Shown: positions 22,452-33,025 of the stretch, piece after piece
Numbering within the stretch: the stretch's first letter is position 1
Layout of the letters: every line of letters begins with the position of its first letter
Origin: Lunularia cruciata
Taxonomy: Eukaryota; Streptophyta; Marchantiopsida; Lunulariales; Lunulariaceae
DNA: 64,000 nt
Direction: 5' to 3'
Assembly: GCA_948567375.1 (NCBI GenBank)
Contig: OX419760.1
Span: forward strand, 61,500,911-61,564,910
The notes under the pieces: model-generated
Told to the model about the DNA's origin: nothing
Seen by the model: the letters and a program-made list of their open reading frames with translations, nothing else
Databases searched by the model: none
Program-made: the position numbers and the translations under genes

Positions 22452-23513
22452 CTACCTTCTATGGTACATCTTCAACTTATCATGGTTAATCCTATCAAAG
22501 TGTCTTCCTCCCAACTCCTTGAGATCATAGGTGTAATTGCCCCACACCTTCTCTACTATGAAAGGTCCAAAGTACTTAGGCAAAAACTTCTTTTGCACTC
22601 TCTTGAATCGAATGGAATCAAACAACATTACCCAATCACCTTCTTTGAAAGGCTCCACCTTCTTCTTGCCTTGCCTCTTGTCATAGCTCTCCTTTTGTTT
22701 CCTTTGGGCTTGCTCCACTCGAACCATAGCAACTGCTCTTGCCTCTTCCAACTCCATGAGTTGATCCTTCCTTGACTTCCCTGCATCACTTCCTTGTGCT
22801 TTCTTCAATCTCCTATGAATGCTTTGGAAGGTAGGAAGATCAAAGTGAATAGGTAAGGTAGACTCAATACCATACACCAATTGGAATGGAGAATATCCAG
22901 TGGAAGTCTTCATGGTTGTCCTATACTCCCACAAAACTGCATGAATCCTCTTGTCCCAATGATGTTTAGCCCCCTCCATTTCTGCATCTTTGGCCAACAT
23001 CATGCACAAGGTCTGATTGGTTCTCTCTGCCAAGCCATTGGAATTTGGCTTATAGGATGTAGTTACTCTATGTGTGATAGAGAAATGTCGTAGCATGGCT
23101 GTAGTAATGCTTCCTATAAACTCTCCTCCTCTATCAGAAACCAACTCCAAAGGGCATCCAAACCTAGTGATAATGTGTTCATAAAGAAATCTATCCATTT
23201 CATCTTCATTCTTGTCCCTCAATGGTCTAGCCTCAACCCACTTGGTAAGGTAATCAGTAACTACCACAATGTACCGATTGTTCCTTGGGGTCCTATTGAG
23301 AGGTCCTACAAAATCAATTCCCCACTTCTCAAAAGGTCCTAGCAATGGAATTGATCTAAGTGGTGGAGTAGATGTAGACTTTCTAGCAAAAGCTTGACAA
23401 ACATGACAAGTTTTGCAATAATCAAGACAATCCTTGAAAATCCCTCTCCAATGGTAACCTGCATCTAGAATCTTGAAAGCAGTCACCTTTCCTGCAAAGT
23501 GTCCTCCACATAC
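22452..23513 (-). CDS. Integrase of the young element, in frame after a single stop
   Basis: Same frame as the 1254-codon ORF, separated from it by one TAA. Contains a zinc-binding CKTCHVCQ, the catalytic core with WGIDFVGPLN, VSDRGGEF and SNGLAERTNQTL (D, D, E), then a C-terminal part with KYFGPFIVEKVWGNYTYDL, the GPY/F module. The first Met-like start shown at 23486 is a GTG, so there is no evident independent initiation. Either this copy carries one nonsense mutation or the stop is read through. The element-like copy at 39278-44431 covers only integrase and cannot decide this. Confidence 0.9.
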   Translation of the reverse strand, partial: VCGGHFAGKVTAFKILDAGYHWRGIFKDCLDYCKTCHVCQAFARKSTSTPPLRSIPLLGPFEKWGIDFVGPLNRTPRNNRYIVVVTDYLTKWVEARPLRDKNEDEMDRFLYEHIITRFGCPLELVSDRGGEFIGSITTAMLRHFSITHRVTTSYKPNSNGLAERTNQTLCMMLAKDAEMEGAKHHWDKRIHAVLWEYRTTMKTSTGYSPFQLVYGIESTLPIHFDLPTFQSIHRRLKKAQGSDAGKSRKDQLMELEEARAVAMVRVEQAQRKQKESYDKRQGKKKVEPFKEGDWVMLFDSIRFKRVQKKFLPKYFGPFIVEKVWGNYTYDLKELGGRHFDRINHDKLKMYHRR

Positions 23514-26500
23514 TTAACCTTCATGAAACTCCTTTAGGAGTAGGATAGACTCTTCCTTACCCACTGCTCTTCGAAGTAGACCATCTGCTCCTTGGTGAAA
23601 AAGAATATCCTCCACCATTGTGTAAGGTCTAGATCTTGCTGCAAGGGCCTTCCTCTCCCTAGCATGCATCCCTTCTGGATAGTTACCTCTTGTCACAAAA
23701 TCCACAATCTCCTTGTACTCCATTGGAATCTCTTGAGTGACTGAGATTGTCATGAGCTCCTCATCCGGGAAGGAATCATCTACTGGCTCATCTCCATCAT
23801 GATCATAGGCTCTAGATAACAAATCAGCATTTGCATGTTTCTTTCCTGGCTTATCCTCAATTGTGTAGTCATACTCAGACAAGAGTATCATCCACCTTGC
23901 TAGTCTCCCTTCAACATTAGGCTTGTTGAAGATGTACTTCAAAGCCTTGTGATCCGTGACAATTGTGGCTTTCCCTCCAATCAAGTAGTGTCTAAACTTC
24001 TTGAGACCAAAGATCACTGCCAACCCTTCTCTCTCTATGACAGAGTAGTTCTTCTCTGCTGAAACCATCTGCCTACTAGCATAAGCTATTGGATGATCAT
24101 GCCCATCTTGGTCTAATTGACTAAGAGTGCATCCTATAGCTACATTAGAAGCATCAGTGTAGAGGATGAAAGGCTTACTCCAATCAGGTTTAGCAAGAAT
24201 TGGAGCTACAACAAGGGATTGCTTGAGCTCCTCAAAAGCTTTGAGAGCCTCCTTGTCTTCCAAAATCACCATGTAATCTACACCCTTCTTCATGTAGATG
24301 GTCAATGCATAAGCCTTGTTGGAAAATGAGAAGATGAACCTCCTATAGTACCCAACCATTCCCAAGAATTGGCGTAACTTTGTCAAGCTTGAAGGGAATG
24401 GAAGGTCTGAGATTTTCCTCACCTTCTCAGGATCAACTGCTATTCCATCCTTGGAGATGATGTGCCCCAAAAGTAGACCTTCTTCACATCCAAAAATGCA
24501 CTTCTCTGGGTTGAGTGATGCATTTGCCTCATCCAAGCGTTGCAAGACTTTGATTAGGTGCTCAAAGTGCTCCTCCTTGCTCCCATAGACACAAAAGTCA
24601 TCAATGAAATCTCTCACAAATTTCCCAATGAAAGGTTCAAATACCTTGTTCATGAACCGTTGGAATGTGGCTGGAGCATTGCAAAGCCCAAAAGGCATGA
24701 CCTTGAAAGCGTAAGTTCCCCAAGGTGTGGTGAATGTGGTGAGTTGTTGATGCTCTGGTGCAATCTTTATTTGGTTATATCCACTATAACCATCTCCAAA
24801 ACTGTACCTCTCATGACCTGCAACCTCCTCCAAGATCTCATCAATGAATGGCAATGGGTAGTAGTCCTTCTTGGTAACAGCATTAAGCTCCTTGTAATCC
24901 ACACATACCCGAAGCTTGCCATTCTTTTTCTTCACAATGACAATTGGAGACACCCATTCTGAATTCTCCACCTCAAAGATAAATCCAGCCTCCTTGAGCT
25001 TATCAATCTCCTCCTTCACAACCAAAGATATTGGTGGGCTAATGCGACGTTGCTTTTGGCGGATTGGTCTTGCATGTGACTCCACCTCTATCTTGTGCTC
25101 CTCCAAGGTGACTTCCTTCAAATCCTTGTAACTAAAAGCAAACACATGGATGAACTTGCGGAAAATCTCCTCAAATCTCACCTTCTCCTCCTTGGTAACA
25201 TTTGGGCCATACTTGAGGGTAGATAACCTTCTCTCTACCTCCTCAAGTGTCAATGGTGATTTATCTGGGTCCTTCAAAACCTCTGGCTTAGGTGCAAAAT
25301 CCATAGCACACAAGGGATACACATCTGAATCAGATTCAGATTCATCTTCCTCCGTGGAAGTCTCCTCTTCCATGCTTGTGTCCACACCTGAAGCTCCTTC
25401 TTCAGAATCTGATTCCCAATAATTAGAAGATGGGGTATCTGAATGTGAAGTGTTGGTGGTGTTAGTCACAGGAACAGTGACTCTATGGTTTGATGGCCCA
25501 ATCCTCAAGTACCCTTTGTGCCATCGATCAGTTGTGCGTGCTGCTTTCAACCATGGCCTCCCAAGAAGTAAGTCATAGCTTGAATCCTTCAAGACTTGGA
25601 AAGTCATGAGATTTTGAACTCCCATAACTGAAACTACCACCTTATCCATCACCCCTACTGGTCGAACTTGTTGCTTGTTTGCCATGCTCACCACAAATGT
25701 TGAAGGTCTTGAGGGTATCATACCCAACTTCTTCATCAACCTTTCTGACATGGCATTCACTGCTGATCCTCCATCAACCAATGCATCCTTGATGTTGTGA
25801 CCATTCACTCTCACATCAATCTTGGAGGCATATTCACAAGCCTCCCATGGTGCTGGCTTGGCATCCACCACCCCCATTGATACTGGAACTTTTGCCTTCT
25901 TCTTCTTTTTGCTCCTTGTAGAACTCAAACCACCTCTAAGCTCCTTTCTCAAGGTAGGGTTCAAAGCAATTAATTGGCCCACTGTGATGTTAGCCTTGTG
26001 ACTACCAACATCCTCCAACACATTGTAGTTCCATTGTTGCTTTGAGATCAAGAAGTCCTCCATCCCCAACTTCTTCCTTGGAATCTTTGTTGTTGATGGT
26101 GTTGAGGTGCGAGTGCTCCTAGTAGACATAGGAGTATCCTTGCTTGAAGTAAATCCTTGAGAAGAGTGAACATCCTCTGCAAAACGAGCTCTCTTCTTCT
26201 CTTGTGCCAAAAGCTCCAAATTAAGACCCTTGGAGTTTGAGCACTCTCCCTTCTCATACTTGCTCTCAACCACATCTATGGATGCTATCCCCTTACCTTT
26301 GTTGGGATTAGGAGCCACTTGGGTTTCACTACCTCCCTCTTTCCCTCTATTGGCTCCCTCATAACCCCTTCCTCCATGGTAAGTGGAATTTGGGCAATTC
26401 CTTTGGATATGGCCTCTTCCTCCACAACCAAAACAATTTCTATCATTGAAATTGTTGGCTGGTTGGCCTCCTCTATATGGATAGTTTCCATAACTCCTAG

Positions 26501-27278
26501 GTCCTCTCCCTACATTCTGATCCACCTCTCTCTTCTCCCATAGTTGCACCACATTGATCTTGAGATCCGCAAGTTGTTCTGTGATGGTTTGGAGTGGATC
26601 TTTTGGTGGAGGTGCAAGAATTGGAGCAACTACTACTTGTGGTGCAACCCTTGTCACCAAAGTATCAGAAGTTCCACCATACTTGTAGCCTTGAGGAGGA
26701 TGCACAACCTCCTTCACCACCAAATAACTCTCATCCCCTTCGAAACTCTCCTCCATACGAATTGCGATCTTGATAGCTCCAACCTTGGAAGAAGGTTTCT
26801 CATATCTCACCTTGCTTCTAATTTGTGGTCTCAATCCTCCCACAAAATTCTTGGTGAGCATGGCCCCTATGCCAATCATTGTAGTCTCCACATCATCCCC
26901 ACCCTTCCTCAACACTATGCGAAATCTGGACTCCAACTTTTCCACTCTTTCCACATAGACCCTCACTTTCTCTCCATCTCCTTGCTTGAGAAATGTAACC
27001 TCACTCATCAATCTCTCATAACTCTCATCAGGAAGAAAGTTCTCAATGAGTGCTGAAGTCAAAGTCTCCCAAGACTCCTCTTCCCCCTCTCTCCTCTCTC
27101 TCTTTTGGTATTCTGACTCATACCATGTAAGTGCTGCATCCTCAAAGAAATCTGGTAATAATGAGGCCCACTCATTCTTCCTCCTCTCATTGTTTCCTAT
27201 GCAAGCTCTCTTGAAGTCTCTCACAAAGGCCTCCACATCTTCTCCATCCTTGCCAAAGAAAACCGGAAGTTTCCCCAT
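23514..27278 (-). CDS. Gag-protease-reverse transcriptase-RNase H polyprotein of the young element
   Basis: A 1254-codon frame starting with ATG at 27278 (MGKLPVFFGKDGEDVEAF). Domains in order: retrotransposon gag (about residues 1-190); zinc knuckle CFGCGGRGHIQRNCP (about 285-300); aspartic protease with LVDGGSAVNAMSE and YDLLLGRPWLKA; reverse transcriptase with SPIVIVKKKNGKLRVCVDYK and MPFGLCNAPATFQRFM; catalytic box FVRDFIDDFCVYG. RNase H follows, with LYTDASNVAIGCTL, IVTDHKALKYI and HANADLLSR. The protease loop reads DGG rather than DSG, a form seen in some plant gypsy elements. The frame ends in TAA (23514-23516), yet continues in the same frame into integrase, so the natural product was probably longer. 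Confidence 0.95.
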   Translation of the reverse strand: MGKLPVFFGKDGEDVEAFVRDFKRACIGNNERRKNEWASLLPDFFEDAALTWYESEYQKRERREGEEESWETLTSALIENFLPDESYERLMSEVTFLKQGDGEKVRVYVERVEKLESRFRIVLRKGGDDVETTMIGIGAMLTKNFVGGLRPQIRSKVRYEKPSSKVGAIKIAIRMEESFEGDESYLVVKEVVHPPQGYKYGGTSDTLVTRVAPQVVVAPILAPPPKDPLQTITEQLADLKINVVQLWEKREVDQNVGRGPRSYGNYPYRGGQPANNFNDRNCFGCGGRGHIQRNCPNSTYHGGRGYEGANRGKEGGSETQVAPNPNKGKGIASIDVVESKYEKGECSNSKGLNLELLAQEKKRARFAEDVHSSQGFTSSKDTPMSTRSTRTSTPSTTKIPRKKLGMEDFLISKQQWNYNVLEDVGSHKANITVGQLIALNPTLRKELRGGLSSTRSKKKKKAKVPVSMGVVDAKPAPWEACEYASKIDVRVNGHNIKDALVDGGSAVNAMSERLMKKLGMIPSRPSTFVVSMANKQQVRPVGVMDKVVVSVMGVQNLMTFQVLKDSSYDLLLGRPWLKAARTTDRWHKGYLRIGPSNHRVTVPVTNTTNTSHSDTPSSNYWESDSEEGASGVDTSMEEETSTEEDESESDSDVYPLCAMDFAPKPEVLKDPDKSPLTLEEVERRLSTLKYGPNVTKEEKVRFEEIFRKFIHVFAFSYKDLKEVTLEEHKIEVESHARPIRQKQRRISPPISLVVKEEIDKLKEAGFIFEVENSEWVSPIVIVKKKNGKLRVCVDYKELNAVTKKDYYPLPFIDEILEEVAGHERYSFGDGYSGYNQIKIAPEHQQLTTFTTPWGTYAFKVMPFGLCNAPATFQRFMNKVFEPFIGKFVRDFIDDFCVYGSKEEHFEHLIKVLQRLDEANASLNPEKCIFGCEEGLLLGHIISKDGIAVDPEKVRKISDLPFPSSLTKLRQFLGMVGYYRRFIFSFSNKAYALTIYMKKGVDYMVILEDKEALKAFEELKQSLVVAPILAKPDWSKPFILYTDASNVAIGCTLSQLDQDGHDHPIAYASRQMVSAEKNYSVIEREGLAVIFGLKKFRHYLIGGKATIVTDHKALKYIFNKPNVEGRLARWMILLSEYDYTIEDKPGKKHANADLLSRAYDHDGDEPVDDSFPDEELMTISVTQEIPMEYKEIVDFVTRGNYPEGMHARERKALAARSRPYTMVEDILFHQGADGLLRRAVGKEESILLLKEFHEG

Positions 27279-27512
27279 CTTAACCCCTCACTATCTTTCT
27301 TTTCTCTTAATTTTTTTTTCTCTTTTCTTTTCTCTCACTCTATTACTAATAGAGTATATACATGACTAACACCATCTGAGAATAATCCACTCTAGGGAAC
27401 ACAAAAGGTTCAGGTTGCTCCAAGATTTCTATAGCAACATCAAATCCTAGAGTGCATATTAATCTAACTCTCATGGATAGTTTATCCATAAGTTGAAAGA
27501 TTATCTCCATCA
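27279..27512 (-). other. Spacer between ORF1 and gag of the young element
   Basis: Noncoding, with an oligo-pyrimidine tract on the plus strand (about 27295-27345) just upstream of the gag ATG on the element strand. No splice or other site is clear. Confidence 0.4.
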
Positions 27513-28140
27513 CTAATCTTGAGAACTAGCTGATGAAGGTGGTAGTATTTCTGTAGCTGTACTAAGACTCTCTCCAAGATCCTTCACCAAAGTTTCCAAA
27601 AGTGCTTTTACTCCACTACACTCATGTCCTTTTGGAAGTCCTTCAACTCCACAAACCTCACACAACTCCTTGGTCTTAGATCTTCTCCCTCCCAATCTTG
27701 GTGAAGAAGGTCCAACATGCAAACCCAAGTCAAGTAAGCCTCTCCTTTCCCTCAATCTCTTGCTCTCAAAGGTTAATGGACATGAACTTGCCTTATGTCC
27801 CTTCTCTCCACATAGAAAGCACTTAGACTCACTCTTTCCTCCAAGTGGTGTAGGTTTTTGGATCCTCTCAACACTCTCTTCAAATTCTATTGTAAACTCT
27901 CTTTTCCTCAAATCCACCCCTACAATCACCTCAAACCCTTGGGGAACCTTGCATAATCTCAATTTCCACTCTTGATGACCCTCCATGTTCCCAAAGATGA
28001 ATCTAAACACTCAAACATGCTTTTTGTTGATCTCAAACTTCTCATGCATGAGATCTCCACTCTGCAGAATTGACCCTTCCTCACAATGTCACTCAAATCT
28101 CCCAACGAATATGTCACAGTCCTCTGAAATTTTCCACACT
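27513..28140 (-). CDS. ORF1 of the young element: zinc-knuckle protein upstream of gag
   Basis: The open frame 28010-27513 encodes about 165 residues with a CX2CX4HX4C zinc knuckle, CFLCGEKGHKASSCP, and a second Cys/His cluster, CEVCGVEGLPKGHEC. Homologous-looking coding sequence continues upstream to about 28140 in the same frame, through two TGA codons that would be CGA (near 28011 and 28092). No ATG start is clear, and the first codon of the uninterrupted frame is GTG. It lies between the primer site and gag on the same strand. An extra ORF before gag is known in Ogre-type elements; this one looks like a nucleic-acid-binding protein. A decayed gag duplicate is an alternative. Confidence 0.5.
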
Positions 28141-28823
28141 TGATCACAACTCTAGGGCGTCCCTCCCTGCAAAATTTTAGATCTTTTCATCGAGCCATTT
28201 GGCCTAGACACCTTTCTATTCAGCACCCATATTTCAGATTTGGTCTGAAAACCACCCCCCTCACTTCAAAAACTCATAACGCACTGCGCAAAAATGATCT
28301 CTCTCTAATTTTTGTGGCACCAGGTAGGATACAATGCACTAAATTTTCTTGGAAATTTTCAGGACAATTCACTAAAAATTGAAGAAATGGCAGACTCTGT
28401 ACAATTTTCCAGAGAGCATGCAGTTGCGGGAGCACTTTACCCTATCAACTTTCAAAACTTCTAGCCCAGTGTGCATAGAAGCTCTCTCAATAATTTCAAG
28501 TGTGCTAACTGAAAGATAACCCAAGCTATCATGTGTAGAAATCTCAAGTCCAGATCTCAAACTTGAGATTTTGCCCAAAATCACTTTAATCCCCAAAATC
28601 TGCAATCCACCTCACACAATCTCTCCAATTCCTCTCATGTGTACAAGATGTACAAAATCACCTCAAAGACATCATAATGAACTACAGGGTATACAAATAG
28701 ATCTTGGTTCTCTAACATAAGTTCAGCCCTCTCCTCTCCTAATGTTCTCTCCAAGTGAGCTCTCATAGCCTCCTTCTGCCTAATGTAGAATTGGACGCGG
28801 AACATTATCTTGCCTTCTAGAGA
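28141..28823 (-). other. Leader of the young element
   Basis: Between primer site and ORF1. Short open frames occur, for example 28635-28868 with QKEAMRAHLERTLGEERAELML, but none resembles a known domain. It may contain an upstream exon or a decayed ORF1 start. Confidence 0.35.
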
Positions 28824-28842
28824 GGTCCCGGCAACGGAACCA
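28824..28842 (-). other. Primer-binding site of the young element
   Basis: Five bases inside the 5' LTR the element strand reads TGGTTCCGTTGCCGGGACC. This resembles the tRNA-Asp-type primer site TGGCGCCGTTGCCGGGG used by plant Athila/Tat elements, with differences at positions 4-5 and near the end. The exact tRNA is uncertain. Confidence 0.6.
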
Positions 28843-28846
28843 AAAA

Positions 28847-29525
28847 TGTGAGCCGGCCTGTCTCTCACTCAGGATGAACCTCTGATGGCTATTATGGTAG
28901 CGCACCATGGACTAAGAAGGCAAGGAACCCCAACTCCATCATACTCCTCCAAGGCTAACACTCCAAGACTCAAGACATTGCTCACTAGAGAACTCAATGA
29001 GAGAGAGATAGTTGCAAATGAAAGGATGATGAGTACCTCCTCACTCCTTGTTTATATACTTGTGAAATAGTTACGTACCAAAGTTACTAATTACCGTTGT
29101 AACTCAAGTTACTAGACTAAAAGTCAAGTAAAGTCAAAAAGTAGAAAGGAATATCCATTCACATGGGCATATTCCCCTTATCTTGACCCAACCACTAAAG
29201 CAAGGATTCCTTCACATGGGCTATCCTTGGACTAAAGAAGAATCCAAAACAAAAAGGCTTGCGGGCCCAAGAGTTCTCAACTCTTTCCCCAAAGCCAAAC
29301 ACCTAGGAATAATACCAAGTCAACACACTAAAATCCAAAATAGTGGTGCTCATCTTTTCTACTTCCTCTAAAGTAAGGTCCCATCTATCTTAGCTATGAC
29401 TAACTTTAGCTAACCATGACTAATATAGAACCATCCTTTATCTCTATATAAATAATATCTCTTAAGTACTTGTAATACCAAGCTAAATATCACAATACCA
29501 CACACATGCACAAATGGGTGTTACA
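28847..29525 (-). repeat. 5' LTR of the young element (679 bp)
   Basis: Same length as the 3' LTR and different at two positions seen by eye. The plus-strand sequence TCTCTATATAAATAATA near 29450 is a TATA-like stretch, but on the opposite strand to transcription. Confidence 0.95.
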
Positions 29526-31442
29526 GGACAAGATAGGAAGATAGTATTTTCAAGTTTTGGGAAGCCTTGGACTGGGATAGTGGAAAGAAAATTTTTGCAG
29601 CTTGCCCTAGACAATGATAGGAAAGAGAGAATTTGAGAGTCTGGCTTGTGCCCTAGTTTGTGACAGGTGGATAGAGAAGGAAGGAAGGAAAAGGAGTTTT
29701 GGGAGATTTTGAACTGTACAAGAAGGAAGATAGTGGGAAGGAGTTTCAGGAGATATTGTGTTGGACAGAACTAGACAGAGAAGGAAAGGGAGTAATTCAA
29801 GAGAACAATACTGGATAAAAGAGAAGTAAAATCGGGAGATTTTGTGTTGGCTTTTGCCCTAGACAAAGAAGTGAGAAGTGAAGGAGTTTTTGAGAGATTT
29901 TGCCCTGGACAGAGAAGTGAGAAGGGGAAGGAATTTTCAAGAGCTTGCCTTGAACTTGACAGGATGAAAAGAGAAGAGCTCAAGGGAATTTTCAAAGGAT
30001 TTGGTCCTGGGCTGTGAAATTGGGGAGGAGTATTTTTGAAGTTTGCGTGTGCCTTGGTTAGATGGAAGTGCAAGAATGGGGAAATTTCCAGGAGACTCTT
30101 GCTGATGCAGTGACAAGACAGTGAATGGACTTAGGGTTTTGAGGGAAGAGTGCTTCAGGAGAGAATGAGATGAGTTTTGTGAGGATTGACAAAAAAGAGT
30201 TTTTTTTGAGGAGAGTGCTTCAAGAGAATGAGATGACATTTGAGAGGAAAGGGTTTTACAAGACAAGAACTGTACTTTGAGGGAAGAACTATGGCTGATC
30301 AGGAGACAGTCAAGAGAAATTTTTGAGTTTGTTGTGAAGGTTTGAGAGTGAACCAAGAGAGACAGAAAGGAGTTTCAAAATTTTGTTGTGAAGGTTTGAG
30401 AGTGAACCAAGAGAGACAAAAAGGAGGAGTTTCAAAATTTTGTTGTGAAGGCTTGAGAGTGAACCAAGAGAGACAGGCAAAGAGAAATTTTTGAGCTTTA
30501 CAGTGAGGACCAAGAGAGCTAGAGACAAAAGAGTTTTTCAGGGTTAGAGAGGACTGAGCAGGAGCAAAGGGGAAAATTCAAAGCTTGAGTGAAGTTTCAA
30601 AGCGAAGCAAAAGAGCTAGAGACAACATAGCAGTTCTTGAAGGTTGGAGAATGGTTGATATTGGGCAGAAGATAGAGAGGCTATTTTCTTGAAGGTGATG
30701 TGAAGGTCTGATGTTGAAGTGATAGGGTAGAGAGAAGAGAAGGAGAGGCTTCAAATGCTGAGTGGTGAGTGACAGTTTGATAAAAGAGGAGTTGAGAAGA
30801 TTGTCTGCATGTGATTGGGCAAATTTGGATGCTCAGCTGGAATCTCTTGGTTTCACAGGTGATAAATTAGGAATGGTCACTCCATAGGAAAGAGTTTTTT
30901 GTCTTGTTTGACTTATAGCTGTATGACTGGTTGAAGAGGATGATTCATGATAAGATAAATGTACTCTGAATTATGGATGTTATGAAGGGAAGGGCTGCAT
31001 TTAGGAGCTCTTGGTCCAGTCTATATGATTGCACAATTCAGTGATTGATACAGCCGGGTTTTACCAGCATTAGTTGCTTGTGGCTATTTCACAAGTCTCA
31101 CCAGATCCATCTTAGGAATCTGTCCGAGCCAAGAGCCAAACCCATCGACCCGAATGTAAAAGAGAATTGGAAGCAATACTTTATAAGAGTAGAGCTACAA
31201 GGCCAAACACAATTGAACACTATAGATCTACTTTAGGATACAAGATCCAACATACAAACCCTGGGAGAAACCTACCTTGGGAACAATTAGAACAACCTGA
31301 CCTATTGGAACGAGCTTGCCAGCCATACCAAAAAAGGAAGAGAATACCAAACTTTGGGAAGACTCAAGCCATCGACACCAAACGCAACTAAGAACAAGTA
31401 GCCATGTGCCCAGTGCACTCTCAAGGACAAAACACTGCAACA
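29526..31442 (+). mobile_element. 3' part of the large H element
   Basis: Continues the H element after the young retroelement. It is purine-rich with recurring phrases TTTTGCCCTGGACAGAGAAG and, at about 30330-30500, three tandem 50-60 bp units containing GTGAAGGTTTGAGAGTGAACCAAGAGAGAC. The segment 30990-31040 (TTTAGGAGCTCTTGG, GTCTATATGA) corresponds to the reverse complement of 4200-4240 in the split-methyltransferase copy. The last about 60 bp are the conserved H 3' end. No gene. Confidence 0.6.
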
Positions 31443-32727
31443 CCGGAGGTGAAGATTGTGTTGCAGGTGTTAGCAAGATTAGAAGAAGAGAACTTGGAGT
31501 TGAAGAAGAGTATAATCCAAGGTGAGGAGGAGAAGGAAGTACTACGAGTAGATGTAGTAGTATAGAATCAAGTAATTGAAAACTTGAAGAGAGAAGTGGG
31601 GAGTAGAGAAAGAATCATATAACAGAATGTCCTAGCAAGGGAAAGGCAAATAGCGGAGTATGAAATCTTGAAATTGAAATTTGTTGATTTGTGATTAGAG
31701 ATTATTCATGTTATGGCAAGAGTAGCAAAGAAGGAGCAAGAGCTTGAAAGAGTGATGGAGAGTGTAGAAGAAAAGAAGCAGCTCTACCAAAGAGAGTTGA
31801 CAGTGAGGTATAGAGAAGAAGAAAGACTGAGGGAGTTACTTTGTAATCTAGAGGAGAAGATTGTGCTAAAGGAGAAGGAGAAGGCGACAATGAAAGCCGA
31901 GTTTGAGGCAAAACTGGCAATGTATAGGGAAGATTGGCTTGCATATCAAGAATGGGAGAGAAGAATGAGACTTGAGCCATTGAAGGAGATTGTAACAAAG
32001 ATGAATGCGATGTTGAGTACAAAAGCCAACGTGTGGGGCGAAGAAACAAGATTGCATGAGTTGAAGTTGTTGGTGCAAGAGACGAGGAGGAGAAACATGA
32101 AGGATAAAGACTTGAATGCCTTGTTGATTAGTCTCAGAACTTGTGTAGATATGAAGATATTAGAAGTGGAAGATAATATCACAATTAGATTAGACTTGGT
32201 AAAATTAGAGATAGATAAAATTTGGAAAGATGTAAGAGCAAAACCCAAAGTAAATGAGGTAGGAGTACAAATATCTTTGGAATTACCATTGGAGATATTA
32301 GAGAAGAGTGGGTCAAGAGATGAGTTAGATAGATCACCTGCTAGTGTAATTGTAGAGCAGAGTGAAGAATTAGTAGATTTGGTAAAGAAATTAGTAGATG
32401 TGAAACCCAAGGCTAGAGTAGTATGTGAGATTACTTCGGGATCAAGATTGGAAGCCAATGAAGAGGTAGACATTGGATTGGAGTAGTAACAAATTTGAGA
32501 TTTGAAGAGGTAGATATGAAGAGGTGTATTGTTATTTTGGATCTGCAGGTTAGAAGAGTTGTTACAAAACTGTATAGTTATTAGTAATTGTTGTTTGCCT
32601 CAATACTTAAAGGTGGCATTTGCAGTCATATGTTGTTTAGTGCTCATAATTTCTGAGAATAGATAAAGTGAAGTAAAGTGAAGCAATGCTCATTGTGTAA
32701 GCTTGATTCCAAGTATCATTTCAAGAA
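31443..32727 (+). pseudogene. CC family copy F/E, coiled-coil part and 3' flank
   Basis: Continues the protein interrupted at 9828. The first residues VLQVLARLEEEN follow the expected EVK. Stops at about 31563, 31620 and 31692 fit CAG-to-TAG, CAA-to-TAA and CGA-to-TGA. A 257-codon frame, 31713-32486, is open, rich in Glu, Lys, Arg and Leu with heptad-like spacing (RELLCNLEEKIVLKEKEKAT), and ends ...EEVDIGLE like the other copies. A TAG stop and a 3' region homologous to copies A and D follow to 32727, where the sequence is cut by copy D. Confidence 0.7.
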
Positions 32728-33025
32728 ACGGCGGGGGCAGAAGAAGCATGTCTTGACAGTGACCGGGAGTGCACGCAAAAGAGAGAAATTCACAAACAAA
32801 ATGGATTGAAGAATGACTACGATTCGAGGCAATATAAAATTGCGACTACGTAGGAGGAAGTTGAATACTCTGAGTAAATTTCCAATTCCTTTGAGTAGTT
32901 GTCCTGCAGTAATGCGTGTCCGGAAGCCCATCAAGAGTGAGATTTTTTGAAACCCTAAGGGAGTTAGAGTGTCTCGTCTAGGAGAGGGTCTTATTTTCCA
33001 ACATCATAGAACAAGAGAACAAATC

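Larger units (their letters stand above)
21725..29525 (-). mobile_element. Young Ty3/gypsy retrotransposon with an extra zinc-knuckle ORF
   Basis: A 7801-bp element on the minus strand. The two 679-bp LTRs show only two differences by eye (near 21974/29096 and 22166/29288). The flanking GGAC on both sides (21721-21724 and 29526-29529) suggests a 4-bp duplication. Element order on its own strand: LTR (28847-29525), primer site, ORF1, gag-protease-reverse transcriptase-RNase H-integrase in one frame, purine tract, LTR. One nonsense codon separates RNase H from integrase. The long leader with an additional ORF upstream of gag recalls the Tat/Ogre group, but assignment is tentative. Confidence 0.9.
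9829..31442 (+). mobile_element. Family H element, about 4.4 kb net, with two large nested retrotransposons
   Basis: Starts TGTTGTAAGGACAG and ends CACTGCAACA. It interrupts a CC coding region between a codon pair that is contiguous in copy B. The flanks are CCAA (9825-9828) and CCGG (31443-31446), compatible with one CCGG duplication whose left copy mutated. Subtracting the chromovirus (10376-19762) and the young element (21725-29525) leaves about 4.4 kb without coding capacity. The 3' end block (AGCCATGTGCCCAGTGCA) is shared with the copies ending at 35418 and, reversed, 3862. The 5' end is less similar to the other H copies, so family membership rests mainly on the 3' end. Confidence 0.55.

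Noticed and set aside
24117-27369. Plus-strand open frames across the young element
   Set aside because: They are antisense shadows of the intact minus-strand polyprotein.
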